Below, in pieces: positions 43,907-56,395 of a stretch of DNA of 64,000 nucleotides. A program made the translations under genes and the position numbers. Every line of letters begins with the position of its first letter. Position 1 is the stretch's first letter. This stretch comes from an uncultured Mediterraneibacter sp. (GTDB taxonomy: Bacteria > Bacillota > Clostridia > Lachnospirales > Lachnospiraceae), in contig NZ_CAKRDI010000016.1 of the NCBI RefSeq assembly GCF_934309415.1, positions 1 through 64,000 on the forward strand, written 5' to 3'. Under the pieces are notes generated by a model. It made no database searches. It was not told the DNA's origin and saw nothing but the letters and a program-made list of their open reading frames with translations.

Positions 43907-45610
43907 TTAATCAACATATCTGATATCATCGTCCTTCGCCGGAAGCAGATGGAACTTCTTTACATATCTTAAAATACGTCCGCCCATCGGCAGATCCAGG
44001 ATGTCATCCTCAGACAATGTGCCGATCTTCAGCAGTACTACTGCATAAACCACAATCGCTACGAGCAGTGAGATGCAGACGGGGATTACACGTCCACCGA
44101 TCAGTGTGGCAAACAGCTTCTGAACTCCAAATGTAACCACGCCCATCACTGCTGCCGCTGCAAATGGTTTTCCGAATGTATTTACCACATCGATTCTAAA
44201 TCCGCTGACTTTACGGATCTTGATCAGGTTCAGGATACACATGGAAAGTGCAAATACAATATTTCCTCCGACCAGTGCATATACATTCATCTTGAATACA
44301 GTCATCATAAGTACAAACGCAACCAGGTGAATTACCAGGGCAACTCCCGCATTCTTTGCCGGACTGGTCATATAGTTCAGTCCGTGAAGAATGGAGTTAG
44401 ATACAGAGGATAATCCGTACAGTACCACAACAATCGCCCCCATCATCAGCAGGTTTGCCGGTGTAGCACTGGAATCATTGTAAAGAAGCACCATGATCGG
44501 CGATGCCAGCACAAAATATCCGATACAGCTTGGAATCGCAATGACCATTGTAATACGCATCGTCTGATTGATCTTATCATGTACCTGACGCTTTGTTCCT
44601 GCAATGGCAACTGCTGTCAGACTCGGTACAACCGAAGTTCCCATAGCATTTGCGATCGCCATTGGCACATTGATCAGCGTATCATATTTACCGGTATAGA
44701 TTCCCTGAAGTGCCATGTATTCTTTCTCCACAAAACCCTGTGCCTGCATGACATGGTTAAAAATTGTCAGGTCAATGATCTGGTTAATATTGTAGACTGC
44801 TGTACTGAACACAACCGGAATAGCTGTCAGAAGCAGTGCTTTCAGAATGGAATGATAACTCTCTACATTCTTAGATTTATCACGCTTCAGCTGTTTGCGG
44901 ATGACTTTCTGATATAAAGCGATCACAAACAGTAAGAATAACAACCCTGCCAGAGAACCGGATACTGTTCCCAGTGTACTTCCTGCTGCACCATATGCCG
45001 GTCCTAAAAGTTCCTCTCCGGCTTTTTCTCCTGCCTTTGTACCAATTCCAAATAAAACGCTGGCTCCGACAATACTTACTACTGCATTGATTACCTGCTC
45101 AATGATCTGTGAGATCGCTGTCGGAAGCATCGTTCCCATTCCCTGGAAATATCCACGGATGACCGCCATCACCGCAACGATCAGAAGTCCCGGTGCCAGT
45201 ACACGGAGTGCATAGACACTCAGCGGGGATTTCATCGCATGCGTTGAAATCAGGCTGGCTCCGAAAAAGATCGCCATGGAAATGACCAGTCCGACTACCA
45301 CTGCAAACATCAGAGAACACAGGAATACACGGAATGCATTTCTTCTCTGTTTTTTTGCAAGCCGGATGGATACCAGCTTGGAAACCGCCGTCGGCAGACT
45401 GAAGGAAGAGATCATCAGCGCGATCGCATACACCTGATATGCATATCCGTAAAATCCATTTCCTTCGTCCCCCAGAATATTCGCCAGCGGAATTCTGTAA
45501 ACAACTCCTATAATTTTCGTAAGGACCGCAGCTGCGGCCAGTATGGAGCCCTGAACGATATAATCATCTTTCTTCGCTCCCTGTTTTGTCCTGTTCTGTA
45601 TATCAGACAT
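43907..45610 (-). CDS. MurJ/SpoVB-like lipid II flippase family protein
   Basis: A 567-residue polysaccharide-biosynthesis (MOP) protein with about 14 helices: IVQGSILAAAAVLTKIIGVVYRIPLANILGDEGNGFYGYAYQVYAI is the SpoVB/MurJ start, and the IRGYFQGMGTMLPTAISQIIEQV motif is present. The family flips lipid-linked precursors, such as lipid II during vegetative growth or sporulation. It follows ybeY downstream by 17 bases, so the group phoH-ybeY-flippase may be one operon. Confidence 0.85.
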   Translation of the reverse strand: MSDIQNRTKQGAKKDDYIVQGSILAAAAVLTKIIGVVYRIPLANILGDEGNGFYGYAYQVYAIALMISSFSLPTAVSKLVSIRLAKKQRRNAFRVFLCSLMFAVVVGLVISMAIFFGASLISTHAMKSPLSVYALRVLAPGLLIVAVMAVIRGYFQGMGTMLPTAISQIIEQVINAVVSIVGASVLFGIGTKAGEKAGEELLGPAYGAAGSTLGTVSGSLAGLLFLLFVIALYQKVIRKQLKRDKSKNVESYHSILKALLLTAIPVVFSTAVYNINQIIDLTIFNHVMQAQGFVEKEYMALQGIYTGKYDTLINVPMAIANAMGTSVVPSLTAVAIAGTKRQVHDKINQTMRITMVIAIPSCIGYFVLASPIMVLLYNDSSATPANLLMMGAIVVVLYGLSSVSNSILHGLNYMTSPAKNAGVALVIHLVAFVLMMTVFKMNVYALVGGNIVFALSMCILNLIKIRKVSGFRIDVVNTFGKPFAAAAVMGVVTFGVQKLFATLIGGRVIPVCISLLVAIVVYAVVLLKIGTLSEDDILDLPMGGRILRYVKKFHLLPAKDDDIRYVD

Positions 45611-45627
45611 TCTTTCCTCCTCCAGAT

Positions 45628-46125
45628 TTATCGCGGGATTCCCACTATTTCCATAATCTCACGCTGTTTTGCTTCCATCACAATCCGCTCTTCATCTACC
45701 ATATGGTCGTAACCAAACAGATGAAGCATGCTGTGCGCGATCAGAAATGCATATTCTCTTCTCGGAGAATGTCCGTACTCTTCAGCCTGAGACAATACTT
45801 TTTCTTTTGAAATCACAATGTCTCCAAGCATCAGCTCCCCTGTCTCCGGATTGAATGCCTCTCCTGTCTCCTCATCGATGACAGAAAAATCCCCCGGAGT
45901 CTCATACTCGATCATCGGAAATGACAGTACATCTGTTGCACGGTCAATTTCTCTTTGTTCCAGATTCATCTCATGAATCTCTTCATTCTCTGTCAGTAAC
46001 AGATTCACCTCTGCCTCATACGGGCAGTCTGCGTATTCCAGTGCCGCATCGACGACCAGTCTTGCGGTTGCTTCTGTGTCAAAAGGCAGGACAGTGTTCC
46101 CCTCTTCCTCTATAAACAGACTCAT
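45628..46125 (-). CDS. ybeY: Endoribonuclease YbeY (rRNA maturation factor)
   Basis: A 165-residue protein with the zinc motif HSMLHLFGYDHM (H-x3-H-x5-H) and the NREIDRATDVLSFP-type segment. YbeY acts in 16S rRNA 3' processing and ribosome quality control. A 20-residue acidic insertion (VIDEETGEAFNPETGEL) follows the LSFP motif, common in Lachnospiraceae. It overlaps the phoH end by four bases, showing coupled translation. Confidence 0.95.
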   Translation of the reverse strand: MSLFIEEEGNTVLPFDTEATARLVVDAALEYADCPYEAEVNLLLTENEEIHEMNLEQREIDRATDVLSFPMIEYETPGDFSVIDEETGEAFNPETGELMLGDIVISKEKVLSQAEEYGHSPRREYAFLIAHSMLHLFGYDHMVDEERIVMEAKQREIMEIVGIPR

Positions 46126-47147
46126 CCTCTTTTCCTCCTGTTGTCTTTTCCGTTCGTTTCTCTTCCATTCCCACGCTCCCGTGGTCTTGCTGATTTCTTC
46201 TCGTATTCTTCGTATGCCTTAACGATCTTCTGTACCAGCGGATGTCTTACAACGTCCTTGCTTGTCAGCGTACAGATGCTGATATCTTCCAGATCTTTTA
46301 CGACCTTGACTGCAACATCCAGTCCGGAAATGCTTCCTGTAGGAAGGTCCTTCTGGGAAGAATCTCCTGTAATAACTACTTTGGAACCAAATCCGATTCG
46401 TGTCAGGAACATCTTCATCTGTGCCGGAGTTGTATTCTGTGCCTCATCCAGAATGATAAAGGCATTATCCAGTGTTCTTCCTCGCATATAGGCAAGCGGT
46501 GCAACTTCGATCAGCCCCTTTTCCTGATTCTTGATAAAGCTTTCCGCTCCCATGATCTGATACAGGGCATCATACAGCGGTCTTAAGTATGGATCGATCT
46601 TACTCTGCAGATCTCCCGGAAGGAATCCCAGCTTCTCTCCTGCTTCAATTGCAGGACGTGTCAGGATGATCCTGCTTACTTCCTCGCGCTTAAATGCGGT
46701 AATCGCCATCGCCATGGCCAGATAGGTCTTACCGGTTCCTGCAGGTCCCAGTCCGAATGTGATCATTCCATTGCGGATCGCATCTACATATTTCTTCTGT
46801 CCCAGCGTCTTTGGTTTGATCGGTTTTCCCTGCAGTGTGTGACAGATCAGATCCCGGTCAATCTCAACCAGACCTTCCTCCTGATCTTCAAATACAAGCG
46901 AGATCGCATAATCTACATTCTGCTCCGTGATCGTATTACCTCTGCGCGCCAGCTCTACAAGCTGTGTCAGAACACGCTGTACCTTCTTTGCGGCAACCGC
47001 CTCTCCCACGATCTTTGTCGCTCCGTCACGGGAAATCAGTGTGACGTGGAATGTCCTTTCCAGTTTTTTTACATACATATCAAACTGACCAAATACATTT
47101 GCCTCGTATTCAGCCGGAATATCAATCATCAGTTCTGCCAGACTCAT
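46122..47147 (-). CDS. phoH: PhoH family ATPase (YbeZ-like)
   Basis: A 341-residue PhoH-type ATPase with an N-terminal KH-like region, Walker A GPAGTGKTYLAMAMAI and Walker B FIILDEAQNTTPAQMKMFLTRIG, followed by TGDSSQKDLP. YbeZ proteins cooperate with YbeY in rRNA processing. AAAGGAAAG sets the start at ATG 47147; the upstream frame would begin with TTG. A basic tail overlaps ybeY. Confidence 0.95.
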   Translation of the reverse strand: MSLAELMIDIPAEYEANVFGQFDMYVKKLERTFHVTLISRDGATKIVGEAVAAKKVQRVLTQLVELARRGNTITEQNVDYAISLVFEDQEEGLVEIDRDLICHTLQGKPIKPKTLGQKKYVDAIRNGMITFGLGPAGTGKTYLAMAMAITAFKREEVSRIILTRPAIEAGEKLGFLPGDLQSKIDPYLRPLYDALYQIMGAESFIKNQEKGLIEVAPLAYMRGRTLDNAFIILDEAQNTTPAQMKMFLTRIGFGSKVVITGDSSQKDLPTGSISGLDVAVKVVKDLEDISICTLTSKDVVRHPLVQKIVKAYEEYEKKSARPRERGNGRETNGKDNRRKRG

Positions 47148-47190
47148 CCAGTTCTTTCCTTTCAATCGTTACTATTTCTGCACTTGATCC

Positions 47191-47282
47191 GTTACTGTTC
47201 AAACCATAGCTATAAGCATCTTACCACTACTGATCAGCTACGGGATTATATTACTATTTACAGATTATCTGTGAGCAGTAAC
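47191..47282. mobile_element. MITE-like element, divergent short copy
   Basis: GTTACTGTTCA at 47191 begins, and a right-end hairpin ending GTGAGCAGTAAC at 47282 closes, a 92-base unit related to 10214-10356. The central hairpins are diverged. It lies between yqfD and phoH. Confidence 0.6.
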
Positions 47283-47284
47283 CC

Positions 47285-48541
47285 TTATTCAGTGTCGTTT
47301 CCGCCGGGCTGTTCACTTTCTGACTGAACCGGCGGCTGCACGTTCTGTTCTTCTGTGATCTTCTGATTCAGATATAAAGTTCCCAAAGCCCGTGCATTTT
47401 TTTCGTCCAGTTGTATTTTAACATTATTTTCACAGATTTGAATACCTTTTTGCTCTAATTCCTCACAAAATCTGCGAAAATGAAGGCTCAGCATTTCCTG
47501 AAGTTCTTCTTTTGTGTATTCTGTCTTCTGAAACGTGTAAGATTTTTCTTTTCGCATTCCATAAGACACCGGAAGATAAAAATTTTCTCCCAGCTTCACC
47601 TGTCTTTCCAGCGTATACATTTCACTGTGTTTCCAGGAATTTTTCAGGATACCTGCGCAGAATTCCACTCCGTTGATCCGCAGATAATACTGCCTTCTCT
47701 CTTTTCCGTCATAGTTCTTTTTCTGATAGGTTCTGGAAATATGATCCTCATACTCCAGTTTTGTATCTGCATAAATATCTGCATCTGAATGCCGGTACTG
47801 ATAATCAACCACTTCTCCGCTGTCATTGAGTACCTCCACCCTGCCAAGCACCAACAGATCGCCGGCTTTCACCGCATCTCCTTCATGTACCTGAGGTACA
47901 CCGGACCGGGTAATGATCTTTGTGATCACTCCATCCGTCGTGGCAACCAGATCGGTCGGCTGTGCCTGCTCTTCCTTTTCCGTCTCATCAGGCGGTTCAA
48001 AGGTATCCTCTTTTTCTTTGATCTGAACTTTCAGTCTGCTGCCGTCAATCGAAGCAGACACCCAAACTATATCATTATATTCCTTTCGGATGGCTTTTAC
48101 AATACCAGAACAATCTACATCTTTTTTTCTCATTCCGGCTTCCACCTGCTGTGTTTTTAAAAATTCTACCAGCGTCTCATCGGGCCATCTTTCATTTCCC
48201 TGAAAATGAATATCCCAGATAAATGCAGAATCGAGACGGAGCAGACAGACTCCCAGTAAGATTCCTGCAAATAAAAGTTTTCGTTTCCGGTAACGCTGCA
48301 GAAAGAATGGAAATCCATGTCGTTCCGTCAGCCGGACCTTCGTATGTGTTTTCCGTACAAAAGGGCGCAGTTTCCGGAAGCCATGCAATGTAAGATACAT
48401 TTCATATGCGTTTCCTGCCGGTGTCAGTCCCCAGATCCTGATGCCGTGATAACAGCAGAGATTCAGAAACCGTTCTGGAGAATAACCGGAAACCCGGATT
48501 TTCACATATCCCTGCAGATATCGGATCAGCGCACGGATCAA
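47285..48541 (-). CDS. yqfD: Sporulation protein YqfD
   Basis: A 418-residue protein: N-terminal YLQGYVKIRVSGYSPERFLNLC, a membrane helix (KLLFAGILLGVCLLRLDSAFIW, about 88-110), then a predicted outer-facing domain with WVSASIDGSRLKVQIKE and DLVATTDGVITKIITRSGVPQVHEGDAVKAGDLLV. YqfD is needed for forespore-stage sporulation in B. subtilis. It starts with TTG overlapping the yqfC TGA (TTGA), indicating coupling. Confidence 0.9.
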   Translation of the reverse strand: MIRALIRYLQGYVKIRVSGYSPERFLNLCCYHGIRIWGLTPAGNAYEMYLTLHGFRKLRPFVRKTHTKVRLTERHGFPFFLQRYRKRKLLFAGILLGVCLLRLDSAFIWDIHFQGNERWPDETLVEFLKTQQVEAGMRKKDVDCSGIVKAIRKEYNDIVWVSASIDGSRLKVQIKEKEDTFEPPDETEKEEQAQPTDLVATTDGVITKIITRSGVPQVHEGDAVKAGDLLVLGRVEVLNDSGEVVDYQYRHSDADIYADTKLEYEDHISRTYQKKNYDGKERRQYYLRINGVEFCAGILKNSWKHSEMYTLERQVKLGENFYLPVSYGMRKEKSYTFQKTEYTKEELQEMLSLHFRRFCEELEQKGIQICENNVKIQLDEKNARALGTLYLNQKITEEQNVQPPVQSESEQPGGNDTE

Positions 48542-48825
48542 TCAGACTTCCTCCCTTCTGTAAACTCAAGTGATTCCAGATAACCGGTGATTTTCATCTC
48601 ATCATTGGTGTAATACTCAATCTTCAACCGCTTTCCTGTCAGACGGATCTGTCCTGATTTTGTCTGTACACGGACCAGTTGTTCTGTATATTCTATAATC
48701 CCCCGGTAATTCTCGATACAGATTTCATTTCTTCCGAGAATTGTGATCACCGGAACTCCAAATACCACATCTTTCGGCATACCTGCAGCCTCGGCCGCCT
48801 TTTGTCCGATTCGCCCTCTCTCCAT
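48538..48825 (-). CDS. yqfC: Sporulation protein YqfC (YabP-like)
   Basis: A 95-residue YabP/YqfC protein: EAAGMPKDVVFGVPVITILGRNEICIENYRGIIEYTEQLVRVQTKSGQIRLTGKRL. The family begins close to this point, supporting ATG 48825. The start is unusual: a 13-bp hairpin followed by ATTTTTT directly abuts the ATG, and no standard ribosome site is present. Confidence 0.9.
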   Translation of the reverse strand: MERGRIGQKAAEAAGMPKDVVFGVPVITILGRNEICIENYRGIIEYTEQLVRVQTKSGQIRLTGKRLKIEYYTNDEMKITGYLESLEFTEGRKSD

Positions 48826-48826
48826 A

Positions 48827-48869
48827 AAAAATGCCACACATATACCTTTCAAAAAAGTATATGTGCGGC
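48827..48869 (-). terminator. Hairpin plus T tract abutting yqfC start
   Basis: On the minus strand GCCGCACATATAC (48869-48857) pairs with GTATATGTGTGGC (48845-48833), the one non-Watson-Crick position being G-U. It is followed by ATTTTTT and then the yqfC ATG. It may end transcripts from the NimA-like gene or attenuate yqfC. Confidence 0.65.
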
Positions 48870-48913
48870 ATGTTCTGTCCTATGCGGAAATTTTACTGTG
48901 AATCTTACAGGTT

Positions 48914-48925
48914 CTAGAGCGTGTC
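48914..48925. repeat. CTAGAGCGTGTC repeat core
   Basis: An exact core copy, followed by TGAAAAATCATTCCTGCAA, between the NimA-like stop and the yqfC hairpin. See 38109 and 42635. Confidence 0.55.
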
Positions 48926-48961
48926 TGAAAAATCATTCCTGCAATCTACATCTTTGCATAT

Positions 48962-49462
48962 TCAGGCTTTCTGCTTACGTTCTTTGCCTGTAAATCTTTC
49001 TGCTTCCAGTTTCCATACTGCGGTTCTTGCAAGCATCTCCGGCAGGAACTCGATCTTTGCCTCAGGAGCCATATGCTCCATTACTTTCTCAAGTCCGAAC
49101 TTCTTTTCTTCATCCGTCTTAAGCTCATGGATGTTTCCGTCTCCCATGATACTTCTGTAGGAGAATGAATAACTGCAGGTATATTCTCCTTTGATCACAC
49201 TGTGACGACAGTCCATCTCAAATGCTGCCTTTGAATTTTCCCGGATGGCGTCTGCCTTTCTTCCTTCTGCGGAACCGTGGAAATAAAATGTCAGTTTCTG
49301 TCCCTGCTCTGTCTCCTGAAATTCATATCCATAATTCAGCGGCATAATAAACATTCCTTCCGCATCTGTCATTCCAATTCTGACAACATCACATTCTTCC
49401 AGAATCTCTTTTAAAACTGCAGGATCTGTAATTTCTCTTTTATGTAAACGCATTTCTCTCAT
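48962..49462 (-). CDS. NimA-like pyridoxamine-5'-phosphate-oxidase family protein
   Basis: A 166-residue split-barrel flavoprotein of the nitroimidazole-resistance type: CDVVRIGMTDAEGMFIMPLNYGY, LTFYFHGSAEGRKADAIRENSKAAFEMD and a YSFSYRSIMGDGNIHEL segment. Members bind FMN or heme; some reduce 5-nitroimidazoles. Actual resistance cannot be inferred. AAGGAGGAG places the start at ATG 49462. Confidence 0.85.
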   Translation of the reverse strand: MREMRLHKREITDPAVLKEILEECDVVRIGMTDAEGMFIMPLNYGYEFQETEQGQKLTFYFHGSAEGRKADAIRENSKAAFEMDCRHSVIKGEYTCSYSFSYRSIMGDGNIHELKTDEEKKFGLEKVMEHMAPEAKIEFLPEMLARTAVWKLEAERFTGKERKQKA

Positions 49463-49540
49463 ATGAAACTCCTCCTTTGAGTTGAAATTCACGTTCTACA
49501 GTGTCGAATTTTTTACATTGTTTACTGGGATTGGTACAGA

Positions 49541-50542
49541 TTAATACCTGCGCTTCCGACTGTGGCTTCGATCGCCCCGTCTTTCTCTGTAACGATCATA
49601 GCGGTCATCTTCGTAATCGTCATACTCGTCCTCATAATCATCGTAATAGCCGTTTTCATAATTGTCACCATAATCATCCTCATAATCATCCTGATAGCCA
49701 TCATCATAACGACTCCTGTTACGATCACTGCGATCACGCCGGGATCTGTAATCATCCCGATAATCATCCTCGTATTCGTCATCGTAATCATCATCATAGT
49801 CATCGTAACCGTAACGATCATAATCGTCATAGTCATCACGATATCGATTACGTCTTCCATAGCGATAATCTCTGTCATCGTAATACTCATTGTCATAGTC
49901 GTCATAACCATAACCATCATCATAATCATCATATCTGCCACGATTTCTATAAGAATCTCTTCCTCTCCGATCACTTCTGCCACGCCCCTGATCACGGCGT
50001 CCGCCCCAGTATTCTTCTTTCTCCTGATTCCGAAGTTTCAGCCTTCCCAGCATTCTGGATGGTGCAAGCACGATCCAGCAGAAGATTCTCACCGTAATGA
50101 TTCCGGCAAATACTCCGATGCTGTCGATTCCGACATCTCGGGCAGACGGTCCCCGTCCATCCACAAACGATTGATGGTATTCATCCCCGCAGGCAAATCC
50201 CACGCAGATGGCTCCCGCCACAAGCATCAGCGGAAATCCTCTCAGACCATACACATAAAATGGAAATGACACGGCCACTGCCAGCAGAAAATACTCCGTC
50301 ATATGCGCTACTTTTCGCACCGGATACTCAATCTTTGTCGCCACTTCATCAATTTCCCAGTCTGAAAGTCCCTTCTGAAGCACTTCATTTCCCACTTCCA
50401 CAATCTTCACACTGACTTCGTGACTTAAAGAGCCCGAATCCACGCCATCCTGCGAGGAAAACGAAAAGATGATACACATCATTACAATCGCCGGAAGAAA
50501 TGACAGCGGTTTCAATATAAATACAAAAAAATCTTTGATCAT
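49541..50542 (-). CDS. VanZ-family membrane protein with long Asp/Tyr/Arg-rich tail
   Basis: Residues 1-170 form a VanZ-like domain with four helices: LPAIVMMCIIFSFSSQDG, KVAHMTEYFLLAVAVSFPFYVYG, and CGDEYHQSFVDGRGPSARDVGIDSIG. Residues about 175-333 are almost only Asp, Tyr, Arg, Gly and Glu, in irregular DDY/DYD/RYR runs. The tail must be cytoplasmic or surface-exposed and disordered. AAGGACG precedes ATG 50542. The function of non-vancomycin VanZ proteins is unclear. Confidence 0.85.
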   Translation of the reverse strand: MIKDFFVFILKPLSFLPAIVMMCIIFSFSSQDGVDSGSLSHEVSVKIVEVGNEVLQKGLSDWEIDEVATKIEYPVRKVAHMTEYFLLAVAVSFPFYVYGLRGFPLMLVAGAICVGFACGDEYHQSFVDGRGPSARDVGIDSIGVFAGIITVRIFCWIVLAPSRMLGRLKLRNQEKEEYWGGRRDQGRGRSDRRGRDSYRNRGRYDDYDDGYGYDDYDNEYYDDRDYRYGRRNRYRDDYDDYDRYGYDDYDDDYDDEYEDDYRDDYRSRRDRSDRNRSRYDDGYQDDYEDDYGDNYENGYYDDYEDEYDDYEDDRYDRYRERRGDRSHSRKRRY

Positions 50543-50616
50543 ATACTCGTCCTTTTATTTTTTGTAACAGTTCAGCCATAAAGTGGCAGATTCGAGCTTC
50601 ATGGCCGAATTGTCAC

Positions 50617-51981
50617 CTAATCCTCAATTGATCTCATCGCACTCTTAAATGTCCTTGTAAACAGAATCACAGTAAACGTAACCGCGAAAACATCTGCTAC
50701 CGGCTCAGCCATATAAACCGCCATTGTTTTGTTACTACTGAAAATATGCGGCATCAGATAGATCAACGGGATGAGCAATACAAATTTTCTCGTCACTGCG
50801 ACAAGGATCGACTGCACTGCTTTTCCAAGCGAAGTAAATGCCATCTGGCAGGAAATCTGTATTCCAAAGATGAACATGACAGCCAGATAAACACGTAACG
50901 CTTTTGCCGTAAATGCGATCAGCTCTGCATCTGTTGTAAAAATAGAAGCAAACAGTCCCGGGAACAACATTACGCATCCCCACAGAATCACTGCATAGAT
51001 CACACTGCATTTCAAAAGTAATTTAAAAGCAGCTCTTACACGTCCTGCATCTTTTGCTCCATAGTTGTAACTCATGATCGGCTGTGCTCCCTGTCCGAAT
51101 CCCTGCAGTGGCAGCATTGCAAACTGCATTACACTGGTCAGAATCGTCATCGCACCTACTGCCAGATCTCCGCCATATCTCTGCAAAGAAGAATTGAAGC
51201 AGACAGAGATCACGCTCTCGCTGGCCTGCATAATAAAAGTTGCAGAGCCAAGTGCAAGACATGGTAAAATAATCTTTGCATGCAACATAAGATTCTTCTT
51301 TCGAATCTTAATAAAGGTCTTCTTTCCACACAGGAAAGAAATCACCCAGATACAAGATAACGCCTGGGAAATCACTGTAGCCAGCGCCGCACCTCTGACT
51401 CCCATGTTAAATCCAAAGATAAACACCGGATCCAGGATGATATTGGCTATCGCACCGATCAGTACTGACATCATTCCTGTCTTTGCAAATCCCTGTGCAG
51501 TGATGAATGCATTCATTCCAAGCGTCAGTTCTACGAAAATTGTACCAATGGAATAAATGTTCATATATCTTGTAGCATATTCAATCGTATTCTCACTTGC
51601 GCCAAACGCCAACAGGAATTGCCGGTTCCACACAAACAGGATCAATGTCAGGATTAATGAGACAATAATCTGTGTCATAAAGCAGTTACCCAGAATCTTC
51701 TCTGCTGTCTCATTATCTTTCTTTCCCATAAAAATAGATGCCCGCGGGGAACCTCCATATCCCACCAGTGCCGCAAATGCAGACACGATCATAATCAACG
51801 GCATACACACTCCCACTCCGGTCAGTGCTGCTGCCCCGACTTTTGGAATATGTCCGATATAGATACGGTCTACAATGTTATACAGCATATTGATCAACTG
51901 TGCTGCAAGTGTCGGAAGTGCCAGTTTCAGAAGCAACCTTCCGATGGGTTCTTTCTGAAGAAATTCTTTATCTTCGTTCAC
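50617..51981 (-). CDS. MATE family efflux transporter
   Basis: A 454-residue, 12-helix MATE protein: LLLKLALPTLAAQLINMLYNIVDRIYIGHI and the second-bundle MPLQGFGQGAQPIMSYNYGAKDAGRVRAAF (here LPLQGFGQ). The GTG at 51981 is preferred because GAAGGAGAAG precedes it; the longer frames to 52017 and 52065 lack a site. Substrate unknown. It is a distant paralogue of the MATE gene at 11674. Confidence 0.9.
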   Translation of the reverse strand: MNEDKEFLQKEPIGRLLLKLALPTLAAQLINMLYNIVDRIYIGHIPKVGAAALTGVGVCMPLIMIVSAFAALVGYGGSPRASIFMGKKDNETAEKILGNCFMTQIIVSLILTLILFVWNRQFLLAFGASENTIEYATRYMNIYSIGTIFVELTLGMNAFITAQGFAKTGMMSVLIGAIANIILDPVFIFGFNMGVRGAALATVISQALSCIWVISFLCGKKTFIKIRKKNLMLHAKIILPCLALGSATFIMQASESVISVCFNSSLQRYGGDLAVGAMTILTSVMQFAMLPLQGFGQGAQPIMSYNYGAKDAGRVRAAFKLLLKCSVIYAVILWGCVMLFPGLFASIFTTDAELIAFTAKALRVYLAVMFIFGIQISCQMAFTSLGKAVQSILVAVTRKFVLLIPLIYLMPHIFSSNKTMAVYMAEPVADVFAVTFTVILFTRTFKSAMRSIED

Positions 51982-52046
51982 AATATTCTTCTCCTTCGTA
52001 TAAATTTCATTGACCATTCTATCACACACCTTCGTGCAAGTCAAAA

Positions 52047-52084
52047 AACCCGACAGATAACTCATAAAATGTTATCGTCGGGTT
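52047..52084 (-). terminator. Terminator of the beta-glucoside operon
   Basis: AACCCGACAGATAAC (52047-52061) pairs with GTTATCGTCGGGTT (52071-52084), one bulge, followed on the minus strand by TTTTTTGAC. It is about 60 bases past the HAD stop. Confidence 0.85.
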
Positions 52085-52118
52085 ACTGTTCACTCCTATG
52101 TCAATCACTCCGCGGATT
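52082..52118. mobile_element. MITE-like element, left-end fragment
   Basis: GTTACTGTTCAC (52082-52093) continues TCCTATGTCAATCACTC as in the copy at 10214, then breaks off. It begins inside the terminator stem. Confidence 0.6.
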
Positions 52119-52142
52119 TTTACACATTAAACTAACCTTTTA

Positions 52143-52976
52143 TCAGATTAATTCCAGCTTGCAGAATGCATTCCACAGTCCATCCTGATCTACATCGTCC
52201 GTAATATAATCTGCCATTTTCTTGATCTCTTCTCCACCATTCCCCATAGCGACACCATACGCACAATACTCCAGCATTGGAATATCAATCTTCGCATCGC
52301 CAAAGGCAATCGTATCCTCTACATTTCTTCCAAGGAAAGTAAGCAGTGTCTGAATCGCAACTGCTTTCGTGATATCTTTCACTCCGATATCACCGAAAAG
52401 AGCTGTCTCTCCGACACCTCCCCAGGTTCCGTTCTGCAGATCCGTAAATTGCTCCTTTGTATCCAGATAATCCTGATAAGAATTCAGAACATAAGAAATC
52501 TTATTTACATCATCACGATATAACTCCCCACCGAAAATCATCTCCGGAAATACATCTCTTACCGTCAGCTTTTTTGCTCCTGTTTTTTCTTTTCTTCTGC
52601 AATATTCCTGGATGGTTGGTTCTGCCACTGTCTCAAATCTCTCACTGGCAAACAATCCATTGTTGCTTTCCAGATAGAATTCCAGTTTCTTCTCATGCAG
52701 CCAGTCCACGATCTGCCGGCACTGATCCGCAGAAAGCCTCTGATGCAGAACAACCCTTTCATGGTCTTCCACATAACTTCCGTTTCCACCGATCATGCCA
52801 TCCAGCCCGATGTTCCACAGCTCCGGATACACTTCTGCCTTGCTTCTTCCGGTGCAGATATACACTCTGTGTCCGTTGGCTCTCGCCTGTCGTACTGCTT
52901 TTATGGCCGATTCCGGGATCTGGTTTTCATAATTCACCAGAGTCCCGTCTACATCCAGAAAAATAATTTTACTCAT
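52143..52976 (-). CDS. HAD-superfamily Cof-type phosphatase
   Basis: A 277-residue HAD IIB hydrolase: motif I IIFLDVDGTLVNYEN, motif II YICTGRSKAEVYPEL, motif IV IAFGDAKIDIPMLEYCAYGVAMGNGGEEIK. The ATG abuts the TAA of the GH1 gene with no gap and uses GGAGAGGA inside that gene, so it is the last gene of the beta-glucoside operon. It probably dephosphorylates a sugar phosphate from that pathway. Confidence 0.9.
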   Translation of the reverse strand: MSKIIFLDVDGTLVNYENQIPESAIKAVRQARANGHRVYICTGRSKAEVYPELWNIGLDGMIGGNGSYVEDHERVVLHQRLSADQCRQIVDWLHEKKLEFYLESNNGLFASERFETVAEPTIQEYCRRKEKTGAKKLTVRDVFPEMIFGGELYRDDVNKISYVLNSYQDYLDTKEQFTDLQNGTWGGVGETALFGDIGVKDITKAVAIQTLLTFLGRNVEDTIAFGDAKIDIPMLEYCAYGVAMGNGGEEIKKMADYITDDVDQDGLWNAFCKLELI

Positions 52977-56363
<3,387 letters not shown>

Positions 56364-56395
56364 AATTTTCATTCTCCTTTTTTAATTTTTTTATA

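Noticed and set aside
49600..49950. Short repeated motifs that could suggest a CRISPR or VNTR array
   Set aside because: The repeats are irregular and explained by GAY/TAY/CGY codon runs of the VanZ tail; no regular spacers.
49562..50269. Long plus-strand open frame rich in Ile, Val and Thr, opposite the VanZ gene
   Set aside because: It is the antisense of the Asp/Tyr/Arg codon runs of the VanZ tail; no start signal or family resemblance.
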